A stretch of DNA of 64,000 nucleotides from Rubellicoccus peritrichatus (GCF_033100135.1 NZ_CP136920.1:1302001-1366000), one strand, 5' to 3'; numbered from the stretch's first letter, positions 45,741-53,518 are shown. Program-made: numbers and translations. Notes: generated by a model from the letters alone, not told the origin.

Positions 45741-47864
45741 TTAAGTTTTGAAGCGCGATATCTCGGCGTCCAAAACTTCCGCACTACGACGCAGGCTGCT
45801 AAGCATGCGATGGGTTTCTTTGACTGCTGAAACGGTATGTTGTGCTGAATCGGACAGTTGGCCCATGGCTTGATTGATTTGTTCAGCACCTTCGGACTGA
45901 CTGTGCATCCCTTCCAGGATCTGATCAAAGCGTGGAGGAAGCCCCTGGACTTGCTGGATCACTTCGGTCAGTCGGCCACTGATCGCGGTGATCTCTTCAA
46001 TGCTTTGGCTGACCTGTGAAGAAAACCCCCGGACTTCGCCAACGCCGGTTTGTACGGCTCCAAGCATATCCTTGACGCTGCCTTCAATTTCCAGAGTCGA
46101 AGCCGCCGCCTGGTCAGCCAACCGCCGGATCTCTGCCGCAACGACCGAAAACCCGCGCCCGTACTGACCGGCTTTACGTGCCTCGATTGAGGCGTTGAGG
46201 GAGAGCAGGTTGGTCTGATCCGCAACCTTGGTCATTGTGACAATGATTCCAGTAATTCCGTTGGCCCGTTTTTGAATGCGTTCGAGTTGTCCGGAAATAG
46301 AAACGTTGGCTTTGTCCAGCTTACTCATGGACTCCTGAATCGCAGCAAGGACGTCTAGGTCGGATTCCGCTTTGAGGGCGATCTCCTGGGTAACGTCATT
46401 GACCTCGGTCATGGTGTTGGCCAGCTCCTTGGATGTCGTCGAAATCTGTTTTGCCGTCGTGTTGACCTCGATGGCAGAGGTTCCCGTCTGTTGAGCGGAG
46501 TTGACCTGCTCCTGGGCGTTGGTTGAGACAAACTGGGCTGTCTTGGTGATCTCCGACCCGGTTACCTTGACCTTGCCAACGAGTGACTTGAGGTTGCGCG
46601 ACATGGTTCGGGTTGCATTGGCCAGCTGCCCGACTTCGTTTCGCCCTCGGCATGGGATTTCTCCGCGCAAGTCACCTTCAGCGAGGTTATTAGCTGCCTG
46701 AGTCAGCATGTTGATGGGATGCGTAATGCTTCTCGACAGCATGATGGCGACGATCGCCACGATCAGCACAGTGATGAGGGCCACGATGATGTTGATACGC
46801 AGCAGACGATTCACTGGTGCGAAGACCTCGTCTTTGTCTACTTTTACAGCCAAGCCGATGCGGAGATTGGGCAGGTAGTCCCAAAGTGCGATTACTTCAT
46901 TACCCTCGAAGTCTTTTGTCAGCGCTCCGCCACTTTGACCACGGACAGAGCGTTGAACCGGTGTCAGTTCTTCACCTTCGGCTGGTTCGTAAGGAATGGT
47001 TAAGCTGAAGGCCGAGTTGGGGTTTCCCCGTAAGTCTGTCAGGAAGAGAATTTCGTCACCAACTCTGGAGGTGAGCATGATGTCGGCATTTTCTCCGAGA
47101 CCTTCGAGGCCGGAGAGTTTCTCTTTCAGTTTCTCGTTATCGAGCGAAAGTATCACAGCTCCCAAGTAGAGGCCTTGATGGATGACTGGCGAACTGATGA
47201 AGATCGACGGTTGCTCGGTTGGCGGGTAAATTCGATAGTCACTGGCCTGGCTGCTCATCATGGCACTTGTCCGCTTAAAAACGCGCCCCAGCTCGGTTGC
47301 ACTGTTCGGTTTTTTCTCAAGATTCCGATGTTCCAGAGCCAGAAAAGGGACCGAATAGGCGACCATTCCATCCGGATTAACGAGGTAGAGTTGGCTGAAG
47401 CCGAATTTATTGACAAACTGCTGAAGAATCGGCCCTACATTGCGTTGCACTTCCTGATACTCGTCCATTGCGAGCATCTTCTCCAGATTTTGCTCATTGA
47501 CGCCTCCCAGGCTTTGCAGTGTCAGGACAACGGCCGGGCTTTGTGAGAGCAGTTGGGCAAAGTCGTCCATTTCCTCCAGGTAGGAATGGATTTCCTGAAC
47601 CTGCCTTTGTGCAATCGTGCCCAGGTATTTGCCTTCCGTTTCAAGGACCGTTCTTTTGGCGGTTAGAAAGTTGATGACACTCACTGCGACCAGTGGGATC
47701 AGTGCAATGACGAGGAAGTAACGCAGCATCAAGCGCGATAGCCCATGCCGCCCTTCCTGCTCTTCCGGGTTCTTTGGTTGCTTGGCCTTTTTGTGCACGG
47801 CACTTTTTGCCGCCTTGGCCTTACCTTTGGAGCTCGCCACTGGAATGATGCGATTGCCTTTCAT
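45741..47864 (-). CDS. Methyl-accepting chemotaxis-type receptor with periplasmic dCache domain
   Basis: A 707-residue receptor: a basic cytoplasmic start, TM1 (FLVIALIPLVAVSVINFLT), and a roughly 275-residue periplasmic dCache-type sensor (LYLVNPDGMVAYSVP, FISSPVIHQGLYLGAVILSLD). TM2 (INIIVALITVLIVAIVAIMLS), a HAMP domain (ITHPINMLTQAANNLAEGDLRGEI) and a long signalling coiled coil follow. The tip SLNASIEARKAGQYGRGFSVVAAEIRRLADQAAAST deviates from classical receptors and resembles the Wsp/alternative-function class. There is one base between the stop of the upstream binding-protein gene and this start, so they are cotranscribed. No CheA/W gene is in the window. Confidence 0.88.
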   Translation of the reverse strand: MKGNRIIPVASSKGKAKAAKSAVHKKAKQPKNPEEQEGRHGLSRLMLRYFLVIALIPLVAVSVINFLTAKRTVLETEGKYLGTIAQRQVQEIHSYLEEMDDFAQLLSQSPAVVLTLQSLGGVNEQNLEKMLAMDEYQEVQRNVGPILQQFVNKFGFSQLYLVNPDGMVAYSVPFLALEHRNLEKKPNSATELGRVFKRTSAMMSSQASDYRIYPPTEQPSIFISSPVIHQGLYLGAVILSLDNEKLKEKLSGLEGLGENADIMLTSRVGDEILFLTDLRGNPNSAFSLTIPYEPAEGEELTPVQRSVRGQSGGALTKDFEGNEVIALWDYLPNLRIGLAVKVDKDEVFAPVNRLLRINIIVALITVLIVAIVAIMLSRSITHPINMLTQAANNLAEGDLRGEIPCRGRNEVGQLANATRTMSRNLKSLVGKVKVTGSEITKTAQFVSTNAQEQVNSAQQTGTSAIEVNTTAKQISTTSKELANTMTEVNDVTQEIALKAESDLDVLAAIQESMSKLDKANVSISGQLERIQKRANGITGIIVTMTKVADQTNLLSLNASIEARKAGQYGRGFSVVAAEIRRLADQAAASTLEIEGSVKDMLGAVQTGVGEVRGFSSQVSQSIEEITAISGRLTEVIQQVQGLPPRFDQILEGMHSQSEGAEQINQAMGQLSDSAQHTVSAVKETHRMLSSLRRSAEVLDAEISRFKT

Positions 47865-47865
47865 A

Positions 47866-49164
47866 CTAGTTTGCTGGAGCTGACCAGGAACCGCCCCATT
47901 CGCGGTTCAGCGTGGCAACGAAGTCTTTCCAGGATTCTGCTGTGCGGAAGACTGGGTAGGGTTCCGGTCTTACTGCAACGTCAGAGGTCCATACAATTCT
48001 GATTTGTCCATCAGAACCGATTTTTCCAATTCTCACTGTTTTATAAAGGTGGTGATTCTCGGGATGGATGAAGACTAATCCACTTGGGGCTTTGAAACTC
48101 TGGCCACTGATATGTGCCCGGACTCCATCGGCACTGCATTGGCCTTCGAAAATACCCTCTTCGACAGCATGTTCTGCATCGAAGGCTGAGCTTGCCCACA
48201 GATAGACTCCGGAATAAGCGGCTTCCATTGGGTCGGAGGTGACCCGGTTCTCTCCATATCGTTCCCCAAACTGGCGAACCCATTCCTTGTTCTCCGGAGT
48301 GTCAATGGATTGAAAGTAATTCCATGAGAGGTAATCTCCTGCTATGTTGCGTGCACCGATTTTCTTCACTTCATTTTCGCCAATACTGAAAGATATTGTG
48401 GGTATCTCATCGGAATTTATCCCGGCATCGCGGAGCTGTTGAAAAAAGGCCTTGTTGGTATCACCATTGAGGGTGTTGAGGATGATATCCGGTTTGGCTT
48501 CGACGATTTGATCAATAGTTGCTTCTACTTTTTTGCTTCCGAGTGGAATGTAAGATTCTCCAACCACCTCGCCGCCAAGTGCTCTCAGCTGATCCTTGAT
48601 AATTTCGTTGGCCGTATGTGGAAAAATGTAGTCTGAACCAACCAGAAAGAAACGCTTTTTACCCATGTCCTTCATCGCCCAGTAAACTGCAGGAATGATT
48701 TGCTGGTTTGGGGCGGCACCCAGATAAATGATATTGGGTGACTCTTCCACGCCTTCGTATTGCACAGGATAAAGCAAAATACTGTCATAGCGCTCTACAA
48801 TTGGCTTAATCGCTTTGCGGCTGGCAGAAGTCCAACCTCCGAAAATTGCGACAACTTTGTCGTCCCGTATCAGTTTCTCAGCTTTGCGGGCAAAGGTTTT
48901 TGGATTGGAGGCGCCATCTTCAACGACGGCTTCGATGTAAATACCTGGTATCAGGTTCTTCTCATTAATCTCGTCGATAGCCATCAAGGTCGCGTCAAGA
49001 ACTGGCTTTTCCGAATCTCTCATCGTGCCAGTCTGCGAGTGTAAGACACCAACTTTGACCTTTTGCTTGGCCACACTGGATTTCCCATCACAACCGACCA
49101 ACAGCAATGCCGCAGTCAGGATCAACCAGACCGCATAGAGTTGTTGTATGTTGCGATGAACCAT
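47866..49164 (-). CDS. Urea/amide-type ABC substrate-binding lipoprotein (UrtA-like) paired with a chemoreceptor
   Basis: A 432-residue type I periplasmic binding lipoprotein. The lipobox LLLVGC has its cysteine at about residue 25. The body has the UrtA/FmdD/AmiC-type signature: VGVLHSQTGTMRDSEKPVLDATLMAIDEIN, EDGASNPKTFARKAEKLI, VAIFGGWTSASRKAIKP, LLYPVQYEGVEESPNIIYLGAAPNQQIIPA. These proteins bind urea or short-chain amides. No permease or ATPase gene follows; a chemoreceptor gene starts two bases downstream instead. The protein may therefore present its ligand to that receptor rather than to a transporter, which is inference from gene order. Signal peptide and family are firm. Confidence 0.88.
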   Translation of the reverse strand: MVHRNIQQLYAVWLILTAALLLVGCDGKSSVAKQKVKVGVLHSQTGTMRDSEKPVLDATLMAIDEINEKNLIPGIYIEAVVEDGASNPKTFARKAEKLIRDDKVVAIFGGWTSASRKAIKPIVERYDSILLYPVQYEGVEESPNIIYLGAAPNQQIIPAVYWAMKDMGKKRFFLVGSDYIFPHTANEIIKDQLRALGGEVVGESYIPLGSKKVEATIDQIVEAKPDIILNTLNGDTNKAFFQQLRDAGINSDEIPTISFSIGENEVKKIGARNIAGDYLSWNYFQSIDTPENKEWVRQFGERYGENRVTSDPMEAAYSGVYLWASSAFDAEHAVEEGIFEGQCSADGVRAHISGQSFKAPSGLVFIHPENHHLYKTVRIGKIGSDGQIRIVWTSDVAVRPEPYPVFRTAESWKDFVATLNREWGGSWSAPAN

Positions 49165-49338
49165 TTGTGTGAAAATTCAGGGAAAACTCACTACGCTTCA
49201 AGGCTATTCATCTATTTCGTGCCCTCATGCTTAGTCCCATGTCGTTGATTCAAGGTTCCTTGGTTTTCGCGGTTAACCTAAGGATTGGCTTAAAAAGTCA
49301 GTTGACGCCCCTGGCACTTTCAGCGTGGATTTGTCGCC
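49165..49338. other. Divergent promoter region
   Basis: These 174 bases separate the leftward binding-protein/chemoreceptor operon and the rightward rnhC gene. A TTGACG hexamer about 40 bases before the rnhC start may be a -35 element, but no clear -10 follows. No RNA gene or repeat was recognised. Confidence 0.3.
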
Positions 49339-50319
49339 GTGCCCAAGAAGCGCAAAAAACAGGAAGAGGTCGATGAGGGCCCAAAAAAGAAAACCATCTA
49401 CACGATCAAGCTGGACGATGCTCAACTTGATGCTGTCAAGGCATGGTGCGACAAGCGCATGTGGAACTTCTATGAAGTGGACTATGCACGTTTCGGTTTT
49501 AAGGGCGATGGTGTCAACATTGTCGGCTACGAGAGTGGCAAACTGGTTGTTCAAGGCAAGAAGACCGAGGATTGGGTGACGTATGTGCTGGAAGGTGAAA
49601 TCACCCACGATCCCAAGCTGGGCTATGATGACGTACTGCATCCTGAATGGTTTGAAACACATGCCGGGCTTGATGAGAGTGGCAAGGGTGACTTTTTCGG
49701 CCCATTGACCACCGCCTGCGTTATTGCTGATCGCCCGATGATTGAGGAATGGCGTGAAGCAGGATTGCAGGATTCGAAGAAGATCACCAGCGATGCTGCC
49801 ATTCTCAAGCTCGACAAGATGATCTGCAACACCAAGGGCGTGGTGGTGAAGCGGATGTGCTTGGGCATGGCCAAATACAACGAGCTTTATCATAAATTTG
49901 GAGGAAACCTGAATCGCCTTTTAGCCTGGATGCACGTAAAAGCGACTGAGGCAGCCTTGGCCGAGCGTCATGTTTCCTGGGGGATGCTGGACCAGTTTAC
50001 AAAGAGCCCAATTGTCCAGAATCAGCTCAAAGTGGAAGGCTTTGAATTGAAAATGATGACCAAGGCGGAGGCGGACCCTGTCGTGGCTGCAGCTTCCGTC
50101 GCAGCCCGGGCCGAGTATGTTCGTCGGATGAAGCAACTGTCCGAAAAATATGGGGAGCCACTGCTTAAAGGAGCTTCGGCAAAAGTTCGCGAACAAGGCA
50201 AAGCCATCGTTAAAAAGTTTGGTGATGATGCCCTCGGCGATTTTGCCAAGCTTCACTTTCGGACGGCCTATGAAGTTCTCGGCCTGCCGGTTCCCGAAAA
50301 GAAGGAATGGAAGAAGTGA
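49339..50319 (+). CDS. rnhC: Ribonuclease HIII
   Basis: A 326-residue RNase HIII: a lysine-rich start, an N-terminal TBP-like substrate-binding domain (YTIKLDDAQLDAVKAWCDKRMWNFYEVDYARFGFKG) and a catalytic type 2 RNase H domain. The HIII-type active site GLDESGKGDFFGPL carries the first Asp and Glu; DSKKI, the Asp of WGMLDQFTKS and EADPVVAAASVAARAEYVRR follow. It cleaves RNA in RNA:DNA hybrids. The start is GTG 49339. The final codons (AAG AAG TGA) lie inside the start of a dispersed repeat, copy B. rnhB follows 90 bases later. Confidence 0.94.
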   Translation: MPKKRKKQEEVDEGPKKKTIYTIKLDDAQLDAVKAWCDKRMWNFYEVDYARFGFKGDGVNIVGYESGKLVVQGKKTEDWVTYVLEGEITHDPKLGYDDVLHPEWFETHAGLDESGKGDFFGPLTTACVIADRPMIEEWREAGLQDSKKITSDAAILKLDKMICNTKGVVVKRMCLGMAKYNELYHKFGGNLNRLLAWMHVKATEAALAERHVSWGMLDQFTKSPIVQNQLKVEGFELKMMTKAEADPVVAAASVAARAEYVRRMKQLSEKYGEPLLKGASAKVREQGKAIVKKFGDDALGDFAKLHFRTAYEVLGLPVPEKKEWKK

Positions 50320-50395
50320 GAAGTCTTGTATCTATGAGTCCTCTAGATGTCATTTGCTTTTGTTGAGTTCTTCTGCCTTCTGGCTTATCACTTCA
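50310..50395. repeat. Dispersed inverted repeat, copy B
   Basis: The left arm GAAGAAGTGAGAAGTC (50310-50325) includes the rnhC stop codon TGA; the right arm TTCTTCTGCCTTCTGGCTTATCACTTCA (about 50368-50395) carries the complementary CTTCTGCCTTCT...TCACTTC core, interrupted by GGCTTA. It fills the rnhC-rnhB gap and belongs to the same family as copies A, C and D. Confidence 0.68.
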
Positions 50396-50409
50396 TTCTC
50401 TAACTTAAA

Positions 50410-51141
50410 ATGCCTGAAACACGATCAGCTCTCTGGCTCCATGATTGTTCGGTGATAGAGGATAGACACTCGCTGGTTGGAGTTGATGAAGCGGGTCGTG
50501 GCTCTCTGGCTGGCCCGGTTATGGCGGCTGCCGTTTATTGCGAAAAGGCATTCTTTGAGAGTCGTGAAGCAGCCTCTGAAGCAGTTGCCATTAATGACTC
50601 CAAACAAGTGAAACCAGAGGATCGAGAGCAGATGGCAGTCATCATTCTCGGTTGGCGCGATGCGGGATTGATACGTGCTTTCTGGGCGGCGGGTTCTGTC
50701 GATGAAATTGCTGAACATAATATTCTGGGAGCAACACGATTGGCGATGAAACGCTCTTTGGAGGGTCTTGATATTACGCTTCCAGGAATGGATGTGGACT
50801 TACCCCTGTTTCAGGATGAACAGAATTCCAATCCCGACATTCTAGTGGATGGTCGCCCATTGAAACCTTTTCCTTACAAGCATACAGGGCTGGTCAAAGG
50901 AGATGGTAAGAGCTTTTGCATCGCCGCTGCTTCCATTCTGGCCAAGGTGCACCGGGATCGACTTATGGCAGAGCTATGTCAGAAGTATCCCCAGTATGGC
51001 TTTTCACGCCACAAAGGCTATGCGACCAATCAGCACTGTAATGCGATTCGAGAAGTCGGACCTTGCCCGGAGCATCGTGAACTATTTCTACGAAAGATTG
51101 TTGGAGAGAGTGAGAAGGCAGAAGTAAGAAGGAATAGGTAA
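50410..51141 (+). CDS. rnhB: Ribonuclease HII
   Basis: A 243-residue RNase HII. The active-site motifs are VGVDEAGRGSLAGPVMAAAV (Asp, Glu), NDSKQVKPEDR, ILVDGRPLKP (Asp) and GDGKSFCIAAASILAKVHRDRLM (Asp-type end). It incises DNA at single ribonucleotides and degrades RNA primers. It carries an insertion-like stretch around LEGLDITLPGMDVDLPLFQDEQNSNPD. The last 10 residues (SEKAEVRRNR) are encoded by the left arm of dispersed repeat copy C and look like an extension acquired from the repeat. rnhB directly after rnhC is notable. Confidence 0.94.
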   Translation: MPETRSALWLHDCSVIEDRHSLVGVDEAGRGSLAGPVMAAAVYCEKAFFESREAASEAVAINDSKQVKPEDREQMAVIILGWRDAGLIRAFWAAGSVDEIAEHNILGATRLAMKRSLEGLDITLPGMDVDLPLFQDEQNSNPDILVDGRPLKPFPYKHTGLVKGDGKSFCIAAASILAKVHRDRLMAELCQKYPQYGFSRHKGYATNQHCNAIREVGPCPEHRELFLRKIVGESEKAEVRRNR

Positions 51142-51192
51142 CAAAGGAGTCGCAGTTATTCACTTCTCACTTCTGCCTTCTCACTTCTGACT
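51108..51192. repeat. Dispersed inverted repeat, copy C
   Basis: The left arm GAGTGAGAAGGCAGAAGTAAG... (51108-51132) lies inside the 3' end of rnhB and the right arm TTCACTTCTCACTTCTGCC... (about 51159-51192) lies before pdxJ. It is the most complete copy of the GAAGGCAGAAGTGAGAAG / CTTCTGCCTTCTCACTTC family, with the right arm carrying the core followed by a second TCACTTC. Confidence 0.75.
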
Positions 51193-51214
51193 TTTCCCCT
51201 ATGATAAGCAAGTT

Positions 51215-51967
51215 ATGAAGTCACCGATTCTTCTTGGTGTTAATATTGACCATAGTGCGACGGTTCGCCAGGCACGTTATCGTGAGCATCCACTTGATCG
51301 TGGGGGTGTGGTGGAGCCTGATCCAGTTGCAATTGCACTGGAAGCGCAACGGGCTGGTGCCGATGCGATTACCATGCATTTGCGCGAGGATCGCCGACAC
51401 ATTGTCGATAGTGATGTCTACCGGATGAAGGAGATGATTCAAGTGCCACTGAATCTTGAAATGGCGGCAACCGATGAGATGACAAAAGTTGCCCAAGAGG
51501 TAAAGCCAGCCACCGTGCTTCTGGTCCCGGAAGGGCGGGCCGAGGTGACAACAGAAGGCGGCCTGGATGTGGTCGGTAATCGGGAGCGTGTATCAGAAGT
51601 TATAGAAGCGATGAAAGCCAGTGGCATTCCGGTTAGCTTGTTCATTGATGCGATTCCGGAGCAGATCGATCTTTCTGCAGAGCTTGGAGCAACTTTTGTA
51701 GAATTGCATACGGGTAATTTTGCTCATGCCTGGGGAACGCCACAGTTTGATTCTGAATTGGATGTTCTCAAGCACGGGGCTATTCGCGCGCATGAAGCAG
51801 GCCTGAAGGTAAATGCAGGCCACGGGATAAACTATACAAACATTCGTCTGGCCCGTACCATTCCGTGGATTTATGAGATGAATATCGGACATAGCATTAT
51901 TGCACGCGCTCTTTTTTCAGGGATCGGAAACGCTGTTCGTGAGATGAAATCTTTAATGAATTCATAG
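51215..51967 (+). CDS. pdxJ: Pyridoxine 5'-phosphate synthase
   Basis: A 250-residue TIM-barrel enzyme. The conserved N-terminal loop LGVNIDHSATVRQAR, the phosphate/catalytic motif AITMHLREDRRHIVDSDV, NLEMAATDEM, the Glu strand TVLLVPEGRAEVTTEGGLDV, VELHTGNFAHAW, VNAGHGINYTN and IGHSIIARALFSGI are all in place. It condenses 1-deoxyxylulose-5-phosphate with 3-amino-2-oxopropyl phosphate to pyridoxine 5'-phosphate, the deoxyxylulose-dependent vitamin B6 route. Length is typical; the acpS gene often found beside pdxJ is absent here. Confidence 0.97.
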   Translation: MKSPILLGVNIDHSATVRQARYREHPLDRGGVVEPDPVAIALEAQRAGADAITMHLREDRRHIVDSDVYRMKEMIQVPLNLEMAATDEMTKVAQEVKPATVLLVPEGRAEVTTEGGLDVVGNRERVSEVIEAMKASGIPVSLFIDAIPEQIDLSAELGATFVELHTGNFAHAWGTPQFDSELDVLKHGAIRAHEAGLKVNAGHGINYTNIRLARTIPWIYEMNIGHSIIARALFSGIGNAVREMKSLMNS

Positions 51968-52103
51968 CCCCTGTTCAGATGTATTTGTGAGCCGGATTAG
52001 TATTCCGTATTGGATATATTGCCTCTGCTGATTTTATACAGCGAGATATGTTTGAAAACTTTTCCTACTAATAAAACTTCTTCGCTTGCAGTTGGCGTTC
52101 GAA

Positions 52104-52148
52104 ATGCTAAACGAACCACTGCCGAGAGGGATGTTCACCATTTAGCAT
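52104..52148 (+). promoter_or_regulatory. Inverted repeat in the 5' leader of the H1-like gene
   Basis: ATGCTAAA (52104-52111) is exactly complementary to TTTAGCAT (52141-52148) across 29 bases, ending about 37 bases before the ATG of the histone-like gene. It could form a leader hairpin or be a protein-binding palindrome. Nothing else in the 51968-52185 gap was recognised. Confidence 0.35.
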
Positions 52149-52185
52149 CAACTCTCTGCCATAGATAACCTACAAACAACGATCC

Positions 52186-52623
52186 ATGGCTACGAAGAAA
52201 ACTACAAAAAAAACAGCTGCCAAGAAGGCAGTTAAAAAAGTCGCGACCAAGAAAGCCGCAGTCAAGAAGACCGCAGCCAAAAAGGTAGCAACCAAGAAAG
52301 TCGCTGCCAAGAAAACCGCAGCTAAAAAAGCTCCAGCGAAGAAGAAGGCATCCGCCGCTAAAGCGCCGGCTCCATTAACGACGATTGTCGCCCAGACCGA
52401 TGTTGGTTTTGGTAACAGCATCTACATCCGCGGTGAAGGCGGCGGTCTCTCTTGGGAGGCAGGCACGTTGATGGACTGGGTAGATGGGGCCTGGACATGG
52501 TCAACGACCGCTGCGGTTGACGGCATTACTTTCAAGTTTATTCTGAACGACGAAAGTTGGGCCGAAGGTGAGAATTCGAGTGTTGCCGCAGGGAGTATCT
52601 CGACTTCATCACCAGCTTTCTAA
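52186..52623 (+). CDS. Histone H1-like Lys/Ala-rich tail fused to a starch-binding-like (CBM20-type) domain
   Basis: A 145-residue protein in two parts. Residues 1-61 are almost only Lys, Ala, Thr and Val in KKxAAKK repeats, the composition of bacterial histone H1-like C-terminal tails that bind DNA without sequence specificity. Residues 62-145 form a small beta domain: VGFGNSIYIRGEGGGLSWEAG, DWVDGAWTWSTTAAVDGITFKFILNDESWAEGEN. It resembles a CBM20/CBM48-type starch- or glycogen-binding E-set (GLSWEAG near the start, ITFKFILNDESW for the ligand strand). No transmembrane segment or signal peptide. It could link DNA with storage glycan or just be a DNA-binding protein with a degenerate domain; the domain call is moderate. 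Confidence 0.75.
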   Translation: MATKKTTKKTAAKKAVKKVATKKAAVKKTAAKKVATKKVAAKKTAAKKAPAKKKASAAKAPAPLTTIVAQTDVGFGNSIYIRGEGGGLSWEAGTLMDWVDGAWTWSTTAAVDGITFKFILNDESWAEGENSSVAAGSISTSSPAF

Positions 52624-52633
52624 GTAGTCGACT

Positions 52634-53353
52634 TTAGGCCGATTCGGTTCCTGCGTTTTCTCGCGGGTGCGGTGTCGTATCGCGATTGGTTTCCTTTAAG
52701 AGTGCTTCAAGTGCTTTTGCGGGCTTCTCTCCGTTGCGACAGCTTTTGAGTAACGCATCATAGGTGTCGTATCGCTCAGCCGACAGTTTCACTTTGGAAA
52801 AGGGACGTGGGAGATAAAACCCGTCCCAACTTCCAAGGCGCTTCGCATTTGCAAATTCAATCCCGAAGATAACTGCGGGGACGTTTGCTTTTTTTGCGAC
52901 TAGAAGGGCTCCAGCTTGAAAGTTGTAGCAGGGGCCACGTGGGCCATCGGGTGTAATCCCAATGTCCCCATCGTCTGTGACGACACGTACGGTTTCTCGA
53001 AGAGCTTCGGCTGCACGCCAGCTACTTGATCCGCGGATAGCGCGGATGCCGACAAGTTGGAAGAAGGCAGCCAGCCAGGCGCCGTCTTTGCTTGCACTGA
53101 TCAGGCCATGCATTTGGCGCCCGCTATGCTTTCGGCGGAAACGTCGATTGATTTCCGCAATTACAAATAGGCGATTGTGCCAGAGTAAAAAGACCTGAGG
53201 CCGGTCATCAGCGAGAAAGCGACGGAACTCCGGAGTTGCCTCCATTCTAAGGGTTGCCGTCCAGAGGCGGGTGAGCATTGCCAAAGGAAACAATGCTAGC
53301 AGCTTCCAACCGGAAACTTTTTCAACACTGCGTTTTTGGGGCTCATCGCTCAT
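52634..53353 (-). CDS. DUF374-type lysophospholipid acyltransferase-like protein
   Basis: A 239-residue protein of the DUF374/LPLAT family. An N-terminal hydrophobic segment (WKLLALFPLAMLTRLW) is followed by the catalytic-type motif FLLWHNRLFVIAEI (where the acyltransferase HxxxxD sits in relatives), LISASKDGAWLAAFFQL, IRGSSSWRAAEALRETV, the phosphate-binding GITPDGPRGPCYNFQAGALLVAKKANVP, and a basic C-terminus. Related proteins act on lipid A or lysophospholipids. The substrate is unknown. It converges with the histone-like gene with a gap of ten bases. Confidence 0.85.
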   Translation of the reverse strand: MSDEPQKRSVEKVSGWKLLALFPLAMLTRLWTATLRMEATPEFRRFLADDRPQVFLLWHNRLFVIAEINRRFRRKHSGRQMHGLISASKDGAWLAAFFQLVGIRAIRGSSSWRAAEALRETVRVVTDDGDIGITPDGPRGPCYNFQAGALLVAKKANVPAVIFGIEFANAKRLGSWDGFYLPRPFSKVKLSAERYDTYDALLKSCRNGEKPAKALEALLKETNRDTTPHPRENAGTESA

Positions 53354-53365
53354 ATCGTGATGTTG

Positions 53366-53466
53366 GAGTGAGAAGGCAGAAGTGAGAAGATAGAAGTGCG
53401 TATGGATTTATTGATGTCTTAACGTTGATGCCTTTTTATCAGAATTCTTCTGCCTTCTTACTTTTT
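53366..53466. repeat. Dispersed inverted repeat, copy D
   Basis: The left arm GAGTGAGAAGGCAGAAGTGAG... (53366-53390) and right arm ATTCTTCTGCCTTCTTACTTTTT (53444-53466) share the family core. It sits between divergently transcribed genes (DUF374 leftward, 53519 rightward) and is thus in their shared promoter region. Confidence 0.72.
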
Positions 53467-53518
53467 AAAATTTCATTTTCGACATGTGTTTGTGCCACGC
53501 CAAGAACTAATACGCTGA

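Noticed and set aside
52170-52421. Minus-strand frame rich in Ala, Phe and Val over the histone-like gene
   Set aside because: It is the reverse complement of the Lys/Ala repeat codons and therefore hydrophobic by composition; it is not an independent membrane protein.
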